From NCBI GenBank assembly GCA_002748355.1, contig PDSF01000026.1, positions 1 through 64,000 of the forward strand: a stretch of DNA of 64,000 bases, given 5' to 3'. Of the stretch, positions 1 to 8,713 are shown piece after piece. Numbering within the stretch: position 1 is the first letter of the stretch; the number at the start of each line of letters is the position of its first letter. The DNA comes from Planctomycetota bacterium (GTDB lineage Bacteria > Planctomycetota > UBA1135 > GCA-002748355). The translations under genes were made by a program, and so were the position numbers. The notes under the pieces were generated by a model. The model saw only the letters and a list, made by a program, of their open reading frames with translations, was not told the DNA's origin and did no database searches.

Positions 1-751
1 CGAAGTTACTGATCTCGTATGCCGGCCTCCCGGCTTGGGCCAAAAGGTCATGGGTACACTCGAAAAAGCTTCTCTGCTTTTCCTGGTCATGCTCCTGCAC
101 TTCGCCACGAACACGCCTGGCCTCAAGCTTCGTTCCGGTCTCAAAGCTCAGGTGGTAGGCAGAGAGGTGTCCGCTGCCAAAGGCGAGCCCTTGGCGAAGC
201 TCCTCTTCCCAGTCCTGAATGCTTTGACCAGGAATGCCATAGATAAGGTCAAGGCTGAATTCGAAGCGCCCATCTTCTTGGAGGCGATGCAAAGCGGCAT
301 GGGCACCGGCAACATCGTGGGGGCGATCCAAAAAGCGCAGGCGGTCTTCGTCGAAGCTCTGCACCCCAAGGCTCAGGCGTCGTACACCGTGCTCTGCCAG
401 AACATCTAGCTTTTCCTGCGTCAGGCTCTCCGGATTTGCTTCGCTAGTGAATTCTCGTAAATCACTAACAGATATGGTGTTACAGATTCCGTTAAGGAGC
501 CGAGCCAGAAGGCTTGTGGGTAGCTGGGTAGGAGTGCCGCCACCTAGGAACACCGTATACGCAGCTGCGCCTTCGTGTAGCAGGGCACGTTTGTGCTCTA
601 GCTCAGCCAGGATCGCGTCGACGACACGACCCATCTCCAGCTCAGGTACATCCGCGAGCGAATGGAAGTCGCAGTAGCCGCACTTGACGACACAGAAGGG
701 CAGGTGCACGTAGATGCTACGCGCGGCTGCTGCGGCTCGCGCCGGTGTCAG
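1..751 (-). CDS. hemW: HemW-type radical SAM protein (3' end cut by window edge)
   Basis: About 250 N-terminal residues are visible; the rest lies left of base 1. HemW is a radical SAM family member related to coproporphyrinogen III dehydrogenase and is generally linked to heme handling. The sequence begins with a typical ARSIYVHLPFC stretch followed by CVVKCGYCDF, giving the CxxxCxxC iron-sulfur motif, then FLGGGTPT, SEANPES, RRLSLGVQSFD and, near the edge, AYEISNF, all characteristic of HemW. No ATG is available. A CTG at 749-751 follows the sigma factor stop, and a GTG at 806-808 would overlap the sigma gene, so the start is uncertain. It directly follows the sigma factor gene on the same strand and may be cotranscribed. 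Confidence 0.9.
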   Translation of the reverse strand, partial: MTPARAAAAARSIYVHLPFCVVKCGYCDFHSLADVPELEMGRVVDAILAELEHKRALLHEGAAAYTVFLGGGTPTQLPTSLLARLLNGICNTISVSDLREFTSEANPESLTQEKLDVLAEHGVRRLSLGVQSFDEDRLRFLDRPHDVAGAHAALHRLQEDGRFEFSLDLIYGIPGQSIQDWEEELRQGLAFGSGHLSAYHLSFETGTKLEARRVRGEVQEHDQEKQRSFFECTHDLLAQAGRPAYEISNF

Positions 752-752
752 G

Positions 753-1625
753 CTAGTAGAGTTCGCCGTACTCGCGGAGGAAGAAGGCTTGGAGTTTTTT
801 GAGGGCACGCTTTTCGATCTGCCGGGTCTTTTCGCGGGTGATCCCCATCATCTGGCCGATCGCTTTCAAGGTCATCCCTTCGATGCCAGGCTTCTGTCCT
901 GGGCTCGGCTCCAAACCGAAGCGGAGGCGTAGCACCTCAGCCTCGACTTCGTCGATCTCTTCTAGTAGCTCGTAGAGCCTGGTCACTTCTGCGGCATCGA
1001 GTACCGCCTCGTCAGGCGCCGCGGCATCCGGGTCTTCGATGCTCTCCTCAGCCTGGGGCATCATGTCGAGGCTGACGATGCCGCTTGGTGCAGCTGCCGT
1101 TTCCACAGTCTGCTTGACCAGCCCGCGATTTTCCTCCGCGAGTTCCAGTCCCTCGGCGATCTCAGAGCTGGTGGGCTGACGCCCGAGCTGGAAGGAGAGC
1201 TCCATTGCGAGGCTTTTCCAGCGACCGATGATCTCGACCATGTAGGACGGGACCCGCACGGTTTTGACCGAACTGATCAGACTGCGACGGATCGACTGCT
1301 TGATCCACCAGGTCGCATAGGTCGAAAAGCGACAGCCTGCGTCGGGATCGAAGCGCTCGACGGCCTTCATGAGGCCGATGTTGCCCTCCTCGATCACGTC
1401 CATGAACGGGAGTCCCCGGTTCACATATTTCTTGGCGATCGAGACAACGAGACGCAGGTTTGCGCGAATCATGTGTTCGCGCGCTGGCATCGAGCCTGCT
1501 TGGATATCCCGGGCAAGTTCGATCTCTTGCTCCGCAGTCAGCAGCGATACTTCGTTGATCTCGCGGAGGTAGGTGTCTAGCTCGTTCTCGCGGCGAATGG
1601 CGACCTCCCGCTCCTTCGCTTGCAT
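753..1625 (-). CDS. RpoD-like sigma-70 factor (group 1/2)
   Basis: About 290 residues. Sigma-70 factors direct RNA polymerase to promoters. Visible in order: region 1.2 (DTYLREINEVSLLT), region 2 with RLVVSIAKKY, FMDVIEEGNIGLMKAV and the -10-recognising STYATWWIKQSIRR, region 3, and region 4.2 with EVLRLRFGL and the helix-turn-helix TLKAIGQMMGITREKTRQIE. Region 1.1 is absent, so this is shorter than a typical housekeeping RpoD and could be an alternative group 2 sigma. The ATG at 1623-1625 has AGGTGG just upstream; a GTG nine bases earlier is possible. A divergent glycosyltransferase gene starts about 100 bases away. Confidence 0.9.
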   Translation of the reverse strand: MQAKEREVAIRRENELDTYLREINEVSLLTAEQEIELARDIQAGSMPAREHMIRANLRLVVSIAKKYVNRGLPFMDVIEEGNIGLMKAVERFDPDAGCRFSTYATWWIKQSIRRSLISSVKTVRVPSYMVEIIGRWKSLAMELSFQLGRQPTSSEIAEGLELAEENRGLVKQTVETAAAPSGIVSLDMMPQAEESIEDPDAAAPDEAVLDAAEVTRLYELLEEIDEVEAEVLRLRFGLEPSPGQKPGIEGMTLKAIGQMMGITREKTRQIEKRALKKLQAFFLREYGELY

Positions 1626-1722
1626 CTTCACCACCTGATGCTTGCCCTATCGGTGTTCCACGTCGATACCTTGAGGAAGCTAGGAAGCCTGGCATCGTCA
1701 CAAGGACTTGGGAGAAACGGAG

Positions 1723-4116
1723 ATGGAGTCGAAAAGCGAAGCGGAGCTCCAAACGCCCATCGCAGCGAGTGATGCTCGTGTCTGGCCGCAGCGACTCGGC
1801 TTACTCGGTGTCCTGGCCTTGCTCGAACTGCTGGCGATCTTCTATCAGCCGCAGCTCTCCTATCCTGATGAGCTCAGTCATGTCCAGCATGCGGCCTACC
1901 TGGCGATGCACTCTGCGATGCCGGAGCCATACGCCCATGCCCAGGCTTGGGAGCGTGACGGCAAGAGCCCGGTGCCGGCCAGCGCTGAGTACAAGGTGCA
2001 GCAGGATAAGCACCCTCCCTATGTCTATGTCGCAGGTGCCTTGCTTCTGAAGGCAAGCGATCAGCTCTATGAGGGTGCGGGAGAACTCGTTCTGCCGGGC
2101 GACTTCGATGTCCGTATCGATCTAGACAAAAGCCTGGCGCCGCTGCCCTACCTGCTGGGGCAGATCTTGTGGCTCCGAGGCTTCTGCGCTTTGCATTGGC
2201 TGGCCGCAGGCTTCGCCTTCCTTTTGCTCATGGAGCGGCTTGTACCGGGTCGAGCTGGGCTCGGCTTTGCGCTGGCCCTGGGCGCCGCGACCATTCCCCA
2301 GGCCTTGCTCGGCGGGGTGGCCTTCACACCGGACACGCCACTGGTCTGCTTCTGTGCATGGAGCTTCCTCTTTTTAGTGCGAGCTGCGGCAGGCTTGGGG
2401 AGCGAGCGCAAGCTAGGGCTCTTCGTCGGTCTCTTCTTCGCCTTGGCCCTTCTTAGCAAATCGGCGGCGATTTACCTCGGGCCGCTGCTCCTGCTCGCGG
2501 CTTGGCAGCGCGCCCGGGTTTTGGGCGATCGCGGCGCCGCCCTGCGCTTCCTTCTCTGGAGCCTGCTTCTGCCGGTGCTGCTCGCGAGTTGGTGGTATCT
2601 GCGCAACTTCTGGCTCTATGGCGATCTGTTCCAGATGCAGGCCCAGGTGGAGACCTTCTCCCACTCGATCCGCCGAACGCCGCTGACCCCGCTGTTTTTC
2701 GAAGTGCTCATCGAGGATCTCTTCCGCACCTTCTTCGGCTTTGGGACGGTGGATGAACTCCTGCCCCGCCCCTTCTTCCTTATCTATGCAGCTGTCGGCG
2801 GCATGCTCCTTCTTGGCCTTGTCCGCCTGCTGCGGGTCCAGGCTCTCTGGCGTCGTGCCAGCCCTGAGCTGCGTGCGGCGCTGCCGCTATCCCTGCTCGG
2901 CGCCGCTGTGATGCTGGTGCTGGCCATTCTCGGCAACCTCACGATTCCTTCGGCCCAGGGTCGCTACCTTTACCCGGTGATCCCAGCCTTCGCCGTGATC
3001 ACAGCTGCGGGAATCCAGGGCCTGATACGTCCGAGATCTAAGCCGTCTCGTTGGCTGCCCTATGCAGCGGTTCTGGTCTGGATCCTGAGCGGGGTTTTTG
3101 CTTTCCGCTACTCGGTGCTGCCCCGGCATTTTCCCGAGCGGGCTCGCGCCCAGGGTGAAACTGGGGTCTACCACTATGTTGACTGTGGCTCGCCAGGCAG
3201 CCTCGACCGCTTCGTGAGAAGCGGCATAGCCCTACCTGATACGGGGCAAAAGGGGCGGATCCAGCCCTGGCGCAGTTTGCGTGCTGATCCGGTTGCGGTC
3301 ATCTATGAGCTGCCCCGGCCCAAGAGCTTCGAGCAGTTGCAGCTCCGCTTGATGCTCTTCAATCCCGATCTGTCGTTGCCGTTCAGCGCTGAAGCGGCAG
3401 GGCGCTTTCGCTATCCAAGCCAGTCGATCTGGGTCAACGGTCGGCAGCTTGCCGCCGGGATCGAGGTCAGCGGCCGACCAAGAGAGCTAATCTACCCCTT
3501 GAGTCGGAGTTGGCTTGGCGAGGGTCCGATTCGCCTCGAGCTGCGCCGCGAATCGGGAAACTACGCCATGCTCAGTGAGATCTGGCTCGAAGAGGCGTGG
3601 TTGGTCCAGGGTGTGGGCGAGGTCCACAATCGTAGTTCGCGGCCCTTGCCCTACCGGGTCAGTGTGCCGAAAGCCCCGAGCCCTAGCGCCGCATCTGATC
3701 AGGTGATCGAAAGGATCGTCCAGCCAGGAGAGACCTGGCCGGATCCGGGGTCAGCCCAGAGGGAGATGCTTAAGGACCGGGTGAAGCCCGATTCTCGCTA
3801 TGACTTGCGTGAGCTGAGTCCCTGGCGAGTCCTCGAAGCAGAAGGTCACCCCGCTCCAGGCCGCTATTGGTTTGGCAATCTCGAGGCGAGTGGTGGCTAT
3901 TTCGTTCGTGGAAACGGTCCGCTCGTCCAGATCGCTGCGGATCTCTTGCCCGATCGCCCGCTTGCCGTTCTTGGGCGCATTTCGGGAGCAGATGGGTTCT
4001 CGCTCAAGAGCCTGGGCTTGATGCCCGCCAAAGGCTCGGAGTCATGGACCCTCTCAACAAAGAATGAAAAGGTCGAAGAACTGGACCTGCTGATCATCTG
4101 CCAGCCCTTACGCTAG
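1723..4116 (+). CDS. GT-C fold membrane glycosyltransferase-like protein
   Basis: About 797 residues. The first ~450 residues alternate hydrophobic helices (roughly a dozen) with short loops, and the first large loop carries YPDELSHVQHAAYL. An acidic DE pair in that loop is the usual hallmark of GT-C enzymes (ArnT/PMT and DUF2142-like proteins), which move sugars from polyprenyl phosphates on the outer face of the membrane. The last ~330 residues are soluble, beta-rich and presumably extracytoplasmic. The acceptor cannot be deduced. The ATG at 1723 has GGAG upstream; a TTG at 1708 is an alternative. A GT2 of the DPM1 type at 6120-7343 could make the polyprenyl-phosphate sugar donor (inference). 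Confidence 0.7.
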   Translation: MESKSEAELQTPIAASDARVWPQRLGLLGVLALLELLAIFYQPQLSYPDELSHVQHAAYLAMHSAMPEPYAHAQAWERDGKSPVPASAEYKVQQDKHPPYVYVAGALLLKASDQLYEGAGELVLPGDFDVRIDLDKSLAPLPYLLGQILWLRGFCALHWLAAGFAFLLLMERLVPGRAGLGFALALGAATIPQALLGGVAFTPDTPLVCFCAWSFLFLVRAAAGLGSERKLGLFVGLFFALALLSKSAAIYLGPLLLLAAWQRARVLGDRGAALRFLLWSLLLPVLLASWWYLRNFWLYGDLFQMQAQVETFSHSIRRTPLTPLFFEVLIEDLFRTFFGFGTVDELLPRPFFLIYAAVGGMLLLGLVRLLRVQALWRRASPELRAALPLSLLGAAVMLVLAILGNLTIPSAQGRYLYPVIPAFAVITAAGIQGLIRPRSKPSRWLPYAAVLVWILSGVFAFRYSVLPRHFPERARAQGETGVYHYVDCGSPGSLDRFVRSGIALPDTGQKGRIQPWRSLRADPVAVIYELPRPKSFEQLQLRLMLFNPDLSLPFSAEAAGRFRYPSQSIWVNGRQLAAGIEVSGRPRELIYPLSRSWLGEGPIRLELRRESGNYAMLSEIWLEEAWLVQGVGEVHNRSSRPLPYRVSVPKAPSPSAASDQVIERIVQPGETWPDPGSAQREMLKDRVKPDSRYDLRELSPWRVLEAEGHPAPGRYWFGNLEASGGYFVRGNGPLVQIAADLLPDRPLAVLGRISGADGFSLKSLGLMPAKGSESWTLSTKNEKVEELDLLIICQPLR

Positions 4117-4180
4117 TCTGCCTCTCATCGTCGGCAAAAAGAAGCCGCACGGAGCCCAAGAAACATCGAGGAAGACATCC

Positions 4181-6166
4181 ATGCTTATCCCCGCCCTCTT
4201 AGCCTGTCTCTTGCTTCCGCAGGGTCAAGGAGTCCAGAATCAAGGAGTCAAAGTCCAGGCTCGGAATCAGGATTCCAAGTCCTCCTTTGCTCAATCGCTA
4301 CCAGCCAAGCGAACCTTTTTCGTCCAGGAATTCCCGAGTCCTAAGAGGATCCTCGCGAACAGAGGGGAGATCCTTCTCTTTAAGGTTCTTGATGACCTTA
4401 CGGTTCGAGGTCTTCTGAATAGTATTGGGGAAGATGATGGTGACTGGAGCCGTTTTCTTGCTCATCGTCCTTGGATCTCCGAAGTCCTATCTGGCTTTGA
4501 TCAAGGGCTTGGCTTCTCTTTGATCTTTCCCCCAAAGAAGAATACTTCGCCGATATCGACCCTCCTCGGCAGTAGTTCCGACAGGGAGTGGATTCGGAAG
4601 CAGCCAGGTAAGATAAAGAGGATGCTCACCCCGGATCCGGAGATGGTTGCGGATCAAGATAAACGCAAGTTTTCTTCCTACCAAAAAATGCTCGGCAACA
4701 CGCCGGTTGTGGTGGATATCTTGCGGCTCCAGGGGAATGTTGTCAGGGGACCGTGGAGGTTTAATGAGTCCCGAAACGACGCCGTATTGCTTGCTGTACG
4801 TAACCGAAGATTTGGAGCTGTTATTGGAAGCGAATGGTCTCCAAAGCTCATAAAGGAACCGCTGCAGTTGGATGTTCTCGGATCTTCTTTACGCCTGAGG
4901 GGGGCTGGTCTAAGCGGTGACCAGATGCTCATGCTCCCCCCCATATCCTTCGAAGGGGAGATCCTTGGCCGACAGCTCTTGCGTTGGAAGAGGATCATCG
5001 AAGATCGGGATCGCACCCATGAGGGCGAATACAAGGAAATGGCCAAGTTTGGCTTGGACCGTTTTCTTGGTGCTCGATCTGTGATTGGGGTTCAGGGTGG
5101 CAAGCTTGTTGAGGAACTAGAGTTCCATTTCGAGAAGTCCTCGGGAGCAGGAGCTGCCGTCTCTCCTTTCGAAGTTTTTTCTCCTAGCGATGGCGGACTG
5201 GCTCGGGCGGCAGCTTCGCTTCCTGACAATACGGTGGCCGCGCTGCATATGACTCTGGACGGCAATCGTCTGCAGAGTTTTCTCGAGGAATTAACCAAGC
5301 TCATGTATATGCCTGAGGCCCGGCGCCTCGCCTTCTTCCACTATCTACGCATGATGCTTGGCTGCGTGGAGAGCACGAGCAAGCCAAAAGCTCAGGAGCC
5401 TTTACCTGAGAAGCTTGCGCTGACGGCCTTTGTACTGCCGCCTGAGCAGAGTTTCTTTCCTGAGTTCCTTATCGCGGTCGATGTAGGAGATCGAAAGGTC
5501 GATAGGAAAGGCATCCTCACTCGAGTCGCAGGCGACCTCAGCGATTCCTTTGGCGGTGATCGCTCCAAGCTGTCTTCTTATGTGAAGAGCCTCGGGCAGG
5601 GTGAGGACGCGATTCCCTACGTAAAACTCTCAAGGCTATTGCAATCAGAGGGTTCGGTCCGAGGAAGAAACTTGGTTCTTGGCGGTCGCTACCTTGCGCT
5701 TGGACAGATGGGGTCGAGCTTGATCTACGGCACGCATCCACGAGCGATCCGCAAGCTGAAGCTATCGATTGCAAATGGCGAGACCCTGGCTTCGCGTAAG
5801 GGCTTCCAGGCTCGTTTTCCCGAAGCTACCAGAAACCCGATCGGGCTATATCTCGATGCAGAGAACCTGGGTGAAGCGGCCAAGCTTGGTCTGAAAGTGG
5901 TGAATTCGGCAGCTTTGCAGGGTGCCTTATTGGCGCTGCTCAAACGAGCTAAGGGCTCCTCTAAGCAGTACATTCCGAACTGGGCTTCTCTGATCAAGAT
6001 GATCGATGACCATTCGATCGTTGGCGAAGAGACGGAGTACGGGCTCAGGCTCGTTTTCAAGGGTAACGGACTTTTGTCGCCTTCGATGTGGGCGGCCATC
6101 GCCTATGCGATGGACACGGTTAATGGGCTTGCTCCGATGCTGCCGGCGACTGCGAAGAAGAAGTAG
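4181..6166 (+). CDS. Secreted protein of unknown function
   Basis: 661 residues; no family recognised. The N-terminus (MLIPALLACLLLPQG) is a short signal peptide, so the protein is probably exported. The rest is soluble with no repeats, cysteine clusters or catalytic motif that I can see. It lies 64 bases after the GT-C gene on the same strand, with GAGGAAG as a plausible ribosome site before the ATG, and may share its transcript. Its last 47 bases overlap the 3' end of the convergent glycosyltransferase gene. The layout is reminiscent of DUF3352-like planctomycete proteins, but I cannot confirm that. Confidence 0.7.
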   Translation: MLIPALLACLLLPQGQGVQNQGVKVQARNQDSKSSFAQSLPAKRTFFVQEFPSPKRILANRGEILLFKVLDDLTVRGLLNSIGEDDGDWSRFLAHRPWISEVLSGFDQGLGFSLIFPPKKNTSPISTLLGSSSDREWIRKQPGKIKRMLTPDPEMVADQDKRKFSSYQKMLGNTPVVVDILRLQGNVVRGPWRFNESRNDAVLLAVRNRRFGAVIGSEWSPKLIKEPLQLDVLGSSLRLRGAGLSGDQMLMLPPISFEGEILGRQLLRWKRIIEDRDRTHEGEYKEMAKFGLDRFLGARSVIGVQGGKLVEELEFHFEKSSGAGAAVSPFEVFSPSDGGLARAAASLPDNTVAALHMTLDGNRLQSFLEELTKLMYMPEARRLAFFHYLRMMLGCVESTSKPKAQEPLPEKLALTAFVLPPEQSFFPEFLIAVDVGDRKVDRKGILTRVAGDLSDSFGGDRSKLSSYVKSLGQGEDAIPYVKLSRLLQSEGSVRGRNLVLGGRYLALGQMGSSLIYGTHPRAIRKLKLSIANGETLASRKGFQARFPEATRNPIGLYLDAENLGEAAKLGLKVVNSAALQGALLALLKRAKGSSKQYIPNWASLIKMIDDHSIVGEETEYGLRLVFKGNGLLSPSMWAAIAYAMDTVNGLAPMLPATAKKK

Positions 6167-7343
6167 CCTCAATATCGAGGCCCGAGGCACGTGCCCGCTC
6201 TGCGAGGAGTCGGAGCACGTGCTGCACGAGTCCGAAGGCTGCCAGCTGCAGCGCTGTGACACTCAGTAGCGCTCCGAAGGCGATCGTCGACCAGTGGGCT
6301 TGGATACTACCGGTGCTTACGTATTGCCACAGAGCCTGGATATTGGTCATCACCGCGACCAGGAAGAGTCCGAGCGCGATCCAGAATGGGTGGGCAAAGA
6401 GCAGTAGCCGTATGAAACGGCTGAATAGCGATCCTTGCCGCAGCGGGTGCACGATTCGCTGCGCTTCATCGAGTACCGCGCCTGCGTAAAGAAAGCCAAA
6501 GCCCCCTACCGCGAAGACCAGGATGCTGAGAACGCGGTAAACACTGTCATCAGGCAGAGAGTGGTTACGGAACCAGAGGGATAAAGGGCTGAGCGCGTAG
6601 AGAAACGCTGCAAGCAACTGCAGAGCTCCGACCAGACCGAAGAGGAGCAGCGGGCGATACTGCACCGCGATTTGCAGGATGATGCGCAAGAAGCGCAGTC
6701 CGTCGCGCACGACTCCGAGCTTGCTCTCTCCTTCGCGCTCGGCGTAGGTCATCGGCACTTCGGCCAGTGTTAGCCGTGGGTCGAGGGCGGCTCGGCAGCT
6801 CATGGCCGGGGTGAAATGCAGACCAGTGGGAAGCGGCGCGAGCATTTGCAGGGCGTCTCGACGGATCACCCTCATGCCACTCGCCGAATCCTGGACCGAA
6901 GCCCCAGAAAGCCTGCGAATCAGGGCAGCAAAGAAGAGATTGCCGATGCGCCGGAGCTTTGGCATCTCGCTGCTTTCCCCCAAGCGGTTACCGAGCGCGA
7001 CCGAGGCCCCTCCCTCTTCGATGGCCTTGATCAGTGGCACGAAGAACTTTGGGTCACAGGTGCCATCGGCATCGAGGAAGGAGACCAACTCGCCGCGCCC
7101 CTTCTCGAAACCTGCCATCAAGGCGGCGCCATAACCTTTGTTATGGCTGAAGCTCAGGACCTCGATTCCGTCGATGGCGCTCGCGAGCTTCGCAGTGCGG
7201 TCGGTCGATCCATCATCTACGACGATAATCTCGAGATCATGGCCACAGTGCTGGCGAATCTCGGGGGCAACGGCCTGGACGCGGCGACAGATCGACTCGA
7301 TCGATTGCTCTTCGTTGAGAGCCGGAATGACGACCGTCAGCAT
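6120..7343 (-). CDS. GT2 glycosyltransferase, polyprenyl-phosphate sugar synthase-like
   Basis: 407 residues. Residues 1-~230 form a GT-A domain: VVIPALNEEQSI at the start, VVDDGSTDRT for nucleotide binding, SFLDADGTCDP as the metal-binding DxD region and GNRLG. This matches dolichol-phosphate mannosyltransferase and undecaprenyl-phosphate glycosyltransferases. About four hydrophobic helices follow (~230-380), as in membrane-anchored DPM1/GtrB types. It would load a sugar onto a polyprenyl phosphate in the inner leaflet of the membrane, possibly for the GT-C enzyme at 1723-4116 (inference). It is transcribed convergently with the preceding gene and shares 47 bases with it. Confidence 0.85.
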   Translation of the reverse strand: MLTVVIPALNEEQSIESICRRVQAVAPEIRQHCGHDLEIIVVDDGSTDRTAKLASAIDGIEVLSFSHNKGYGAALMAGFEKGRGELVSFLDADGTCDPKFFVPLIKAIEEGGASVALGNRLGESSEMPKLRRIGNLFFAALIRRLSGASVQDSASGMRVIRRDALQMLAPLPTGLHFTPAMSCRAALDPRLTLAEVPMTYAEREGESKLGVVRDGLRFLRIILQIAVQYRPLLLFGLVGALQLLAAFLYALSPLSLWFRNHSLPDDSVYRVLSILVFAVGGFGFLYAGAVLDEAQRIVHPLRQGSLFSRFIRLLLFAHPFWIALGLFLVAVMTNIQALWQYVSTGSIQAHWSTIAFGALLSVTALQLAAFGLVQHVLRLLAERARASGLDIEATSSSQSPAASEQAH

Positions 7344-7460
7344 GCGATGCTCGCCAAGTTTCAGTGAGTGGAGAAATGCTACTCTGCTGCTTGCCGACTA
7401 GGCGAAGCGCAGCGGACTAGAAAGCTGCCCTCTCGGGTTTTCCAGAAAGGGCTGTGAGAG

Positions 7461-8546
7461 CTACTTCTTCTGCTTCTTGCGAAGCTCCTGAACCCGCTTG
7501 CGCATGCCATCGAGGTAGGGCTTCATCCGCGAGTTCCCGGTGTCGGATTTTTGAATGGCCTTTTCTAGAAGGTCGGGATCCCCGGCTGAGTTTGCGGCAA
7601 ACATTGCGTTGCGCCAGAAGGAGATCTCGTTTCGGCCACCCTTAGGAATCTGCCCGTTCTCGATACACTCGATGGTGAGAGCGCAGACGGCCTGTTGGTA
7701 CTTGGCGATGGCTTCCCGCCTCAGTTTTGGATCGAGCTGGCGCGGGATCATCTTCTTTCGCAGCTTGCTCAGGCGATCTTGGTAAGCAAGGCCGGCGAGC
7801 AGGCCGTCGATGATGCTAAGAGTCTCGGATGTATCCTCGATCTTGGCGCGCAGTCTCTTTGCATCGGCGAAGAGGATGGCCCCCATCTCAAGCTTCAAGC
7901 GTAGAAGCTGGATGCTTGCGGCCTTATCGCCAGCCGCGATTCTATTCTGCAGCTGGATGACCTCATGGGCCTTGCGAATAGTGCCTAAGAACCCGTCGAT
8001 GCTGCGTTGGCCCTGGTGCTTTCCGAGGACGCGGCCCTGTGCATCGAAGATAAAGAAGCTCGGGAAGCTCGTGCCGCCAACCTCACGCAAAAGCCGTTCG
8101 TTGTTGCGTCCCTTGATCCTGGTCGTGAAGTGGCAGAAGAGGATGACCTCTTTGCCGAGTTCCTTGCCAAAATCCGCTTGGGAGAGCGTACCGCCCTCCA
8201 CCATTTGGCAGGGACCTCATGGAGCGTAGGAGCGAGTGAAGTAGGCGAAGATCAGCTTCTTCTTTTCCTGCGCCAGCTGCTTGGCCGCTTCGAAGTCCAA
8301 AACCCAAGAGGCCTTCTTCAGCCAGGGCTCCTGCAGTTTGCTTGCGAGCTTTGCCTTGTACTCTTCTTGAGTCGGGGCCTTGCCCGTGGGCATTCTCGAG
8401 ATGAGTGCGGCTTTGCGTTGAATCCGCTTGGCCTTGGCCTGAGCTGGCTTCTGGGGGGCCTTCTCCTGGGCCCTGAGTTCGGCGCCTAGCAGCGTGCAGG
8501 CTGCCAGTGCGAAGGTGCTGATGATTCGCATGCTAGGTTCTTGCAT
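7461..8546 (-). CDS. Thioredoxin-fold exported protein with in-frame UGA (probable selenoprotein, UGPC motif)
   Basis: Reading through an in-frame TGA at 8217-8219 gives about 361 residues; conventional annotation would split this into a 109-residue peptide and a 247-residue protein. There is a signal peptide (MRIISTFALAACTLLGA). The thioredoxin fold begins near residue 90 with KKLIFAYFTRSYAP, then the TGA at codon 110, then GPCQM, so the redox motif is U-G-P-C instead of C-G-P-C. The fold continues with VGGTSFPSFFIFDAQGRVLG, which includes the cis-proline. The remaining ~180 residues are helical and unassigned. Both halves are in the same frame and together make one complete domain. A hairpin 17 bases after the TGA resembles a bacterial SECIS. 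A nonsense mutation of TGC to TGA is the alternative. The start could also be the ATG at 8531. Confidence 0.8.
8181..8199 (-). promoter_or_regulatory. SECIS-like hairpin downstream of the in-frame UGA
   Basis: On the minus strand GGAGGGC, loop GGTAC, GCTCTCC forms a seven-base-pair stem with one G-U pair and a five-base loop starting with GG and containing U. It begins 17 bases after the TGA and lies inside the coding sequence, as bacterial SECIS elements do. The fit in distance and loop composition is seen directly; recognition by SelB is inferred. No selenocysteine machinery genes are in this window. Confidence 0.5.
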
Positions 8547-8713
8547 CTGGGGGAACTGTGAAGCGCTATGTCACTTCTACGCAATCCACACTCCCCCCGT
8601 CGATCTGAGTTGGAAAAAACACCCGGATCGACGTCACATCGGCCCCGATCCTTAGCTCAAGAACCTTATTGCTGCGGACCCGTGAGTTCCTGTCGGTCGG
8701 GGCCTGGGTCCGG

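Noticed and set aside
1708..1722. TTG start for the glycosyltransferase
   Set aside because: ATG at 1723 has a better ribosome site.
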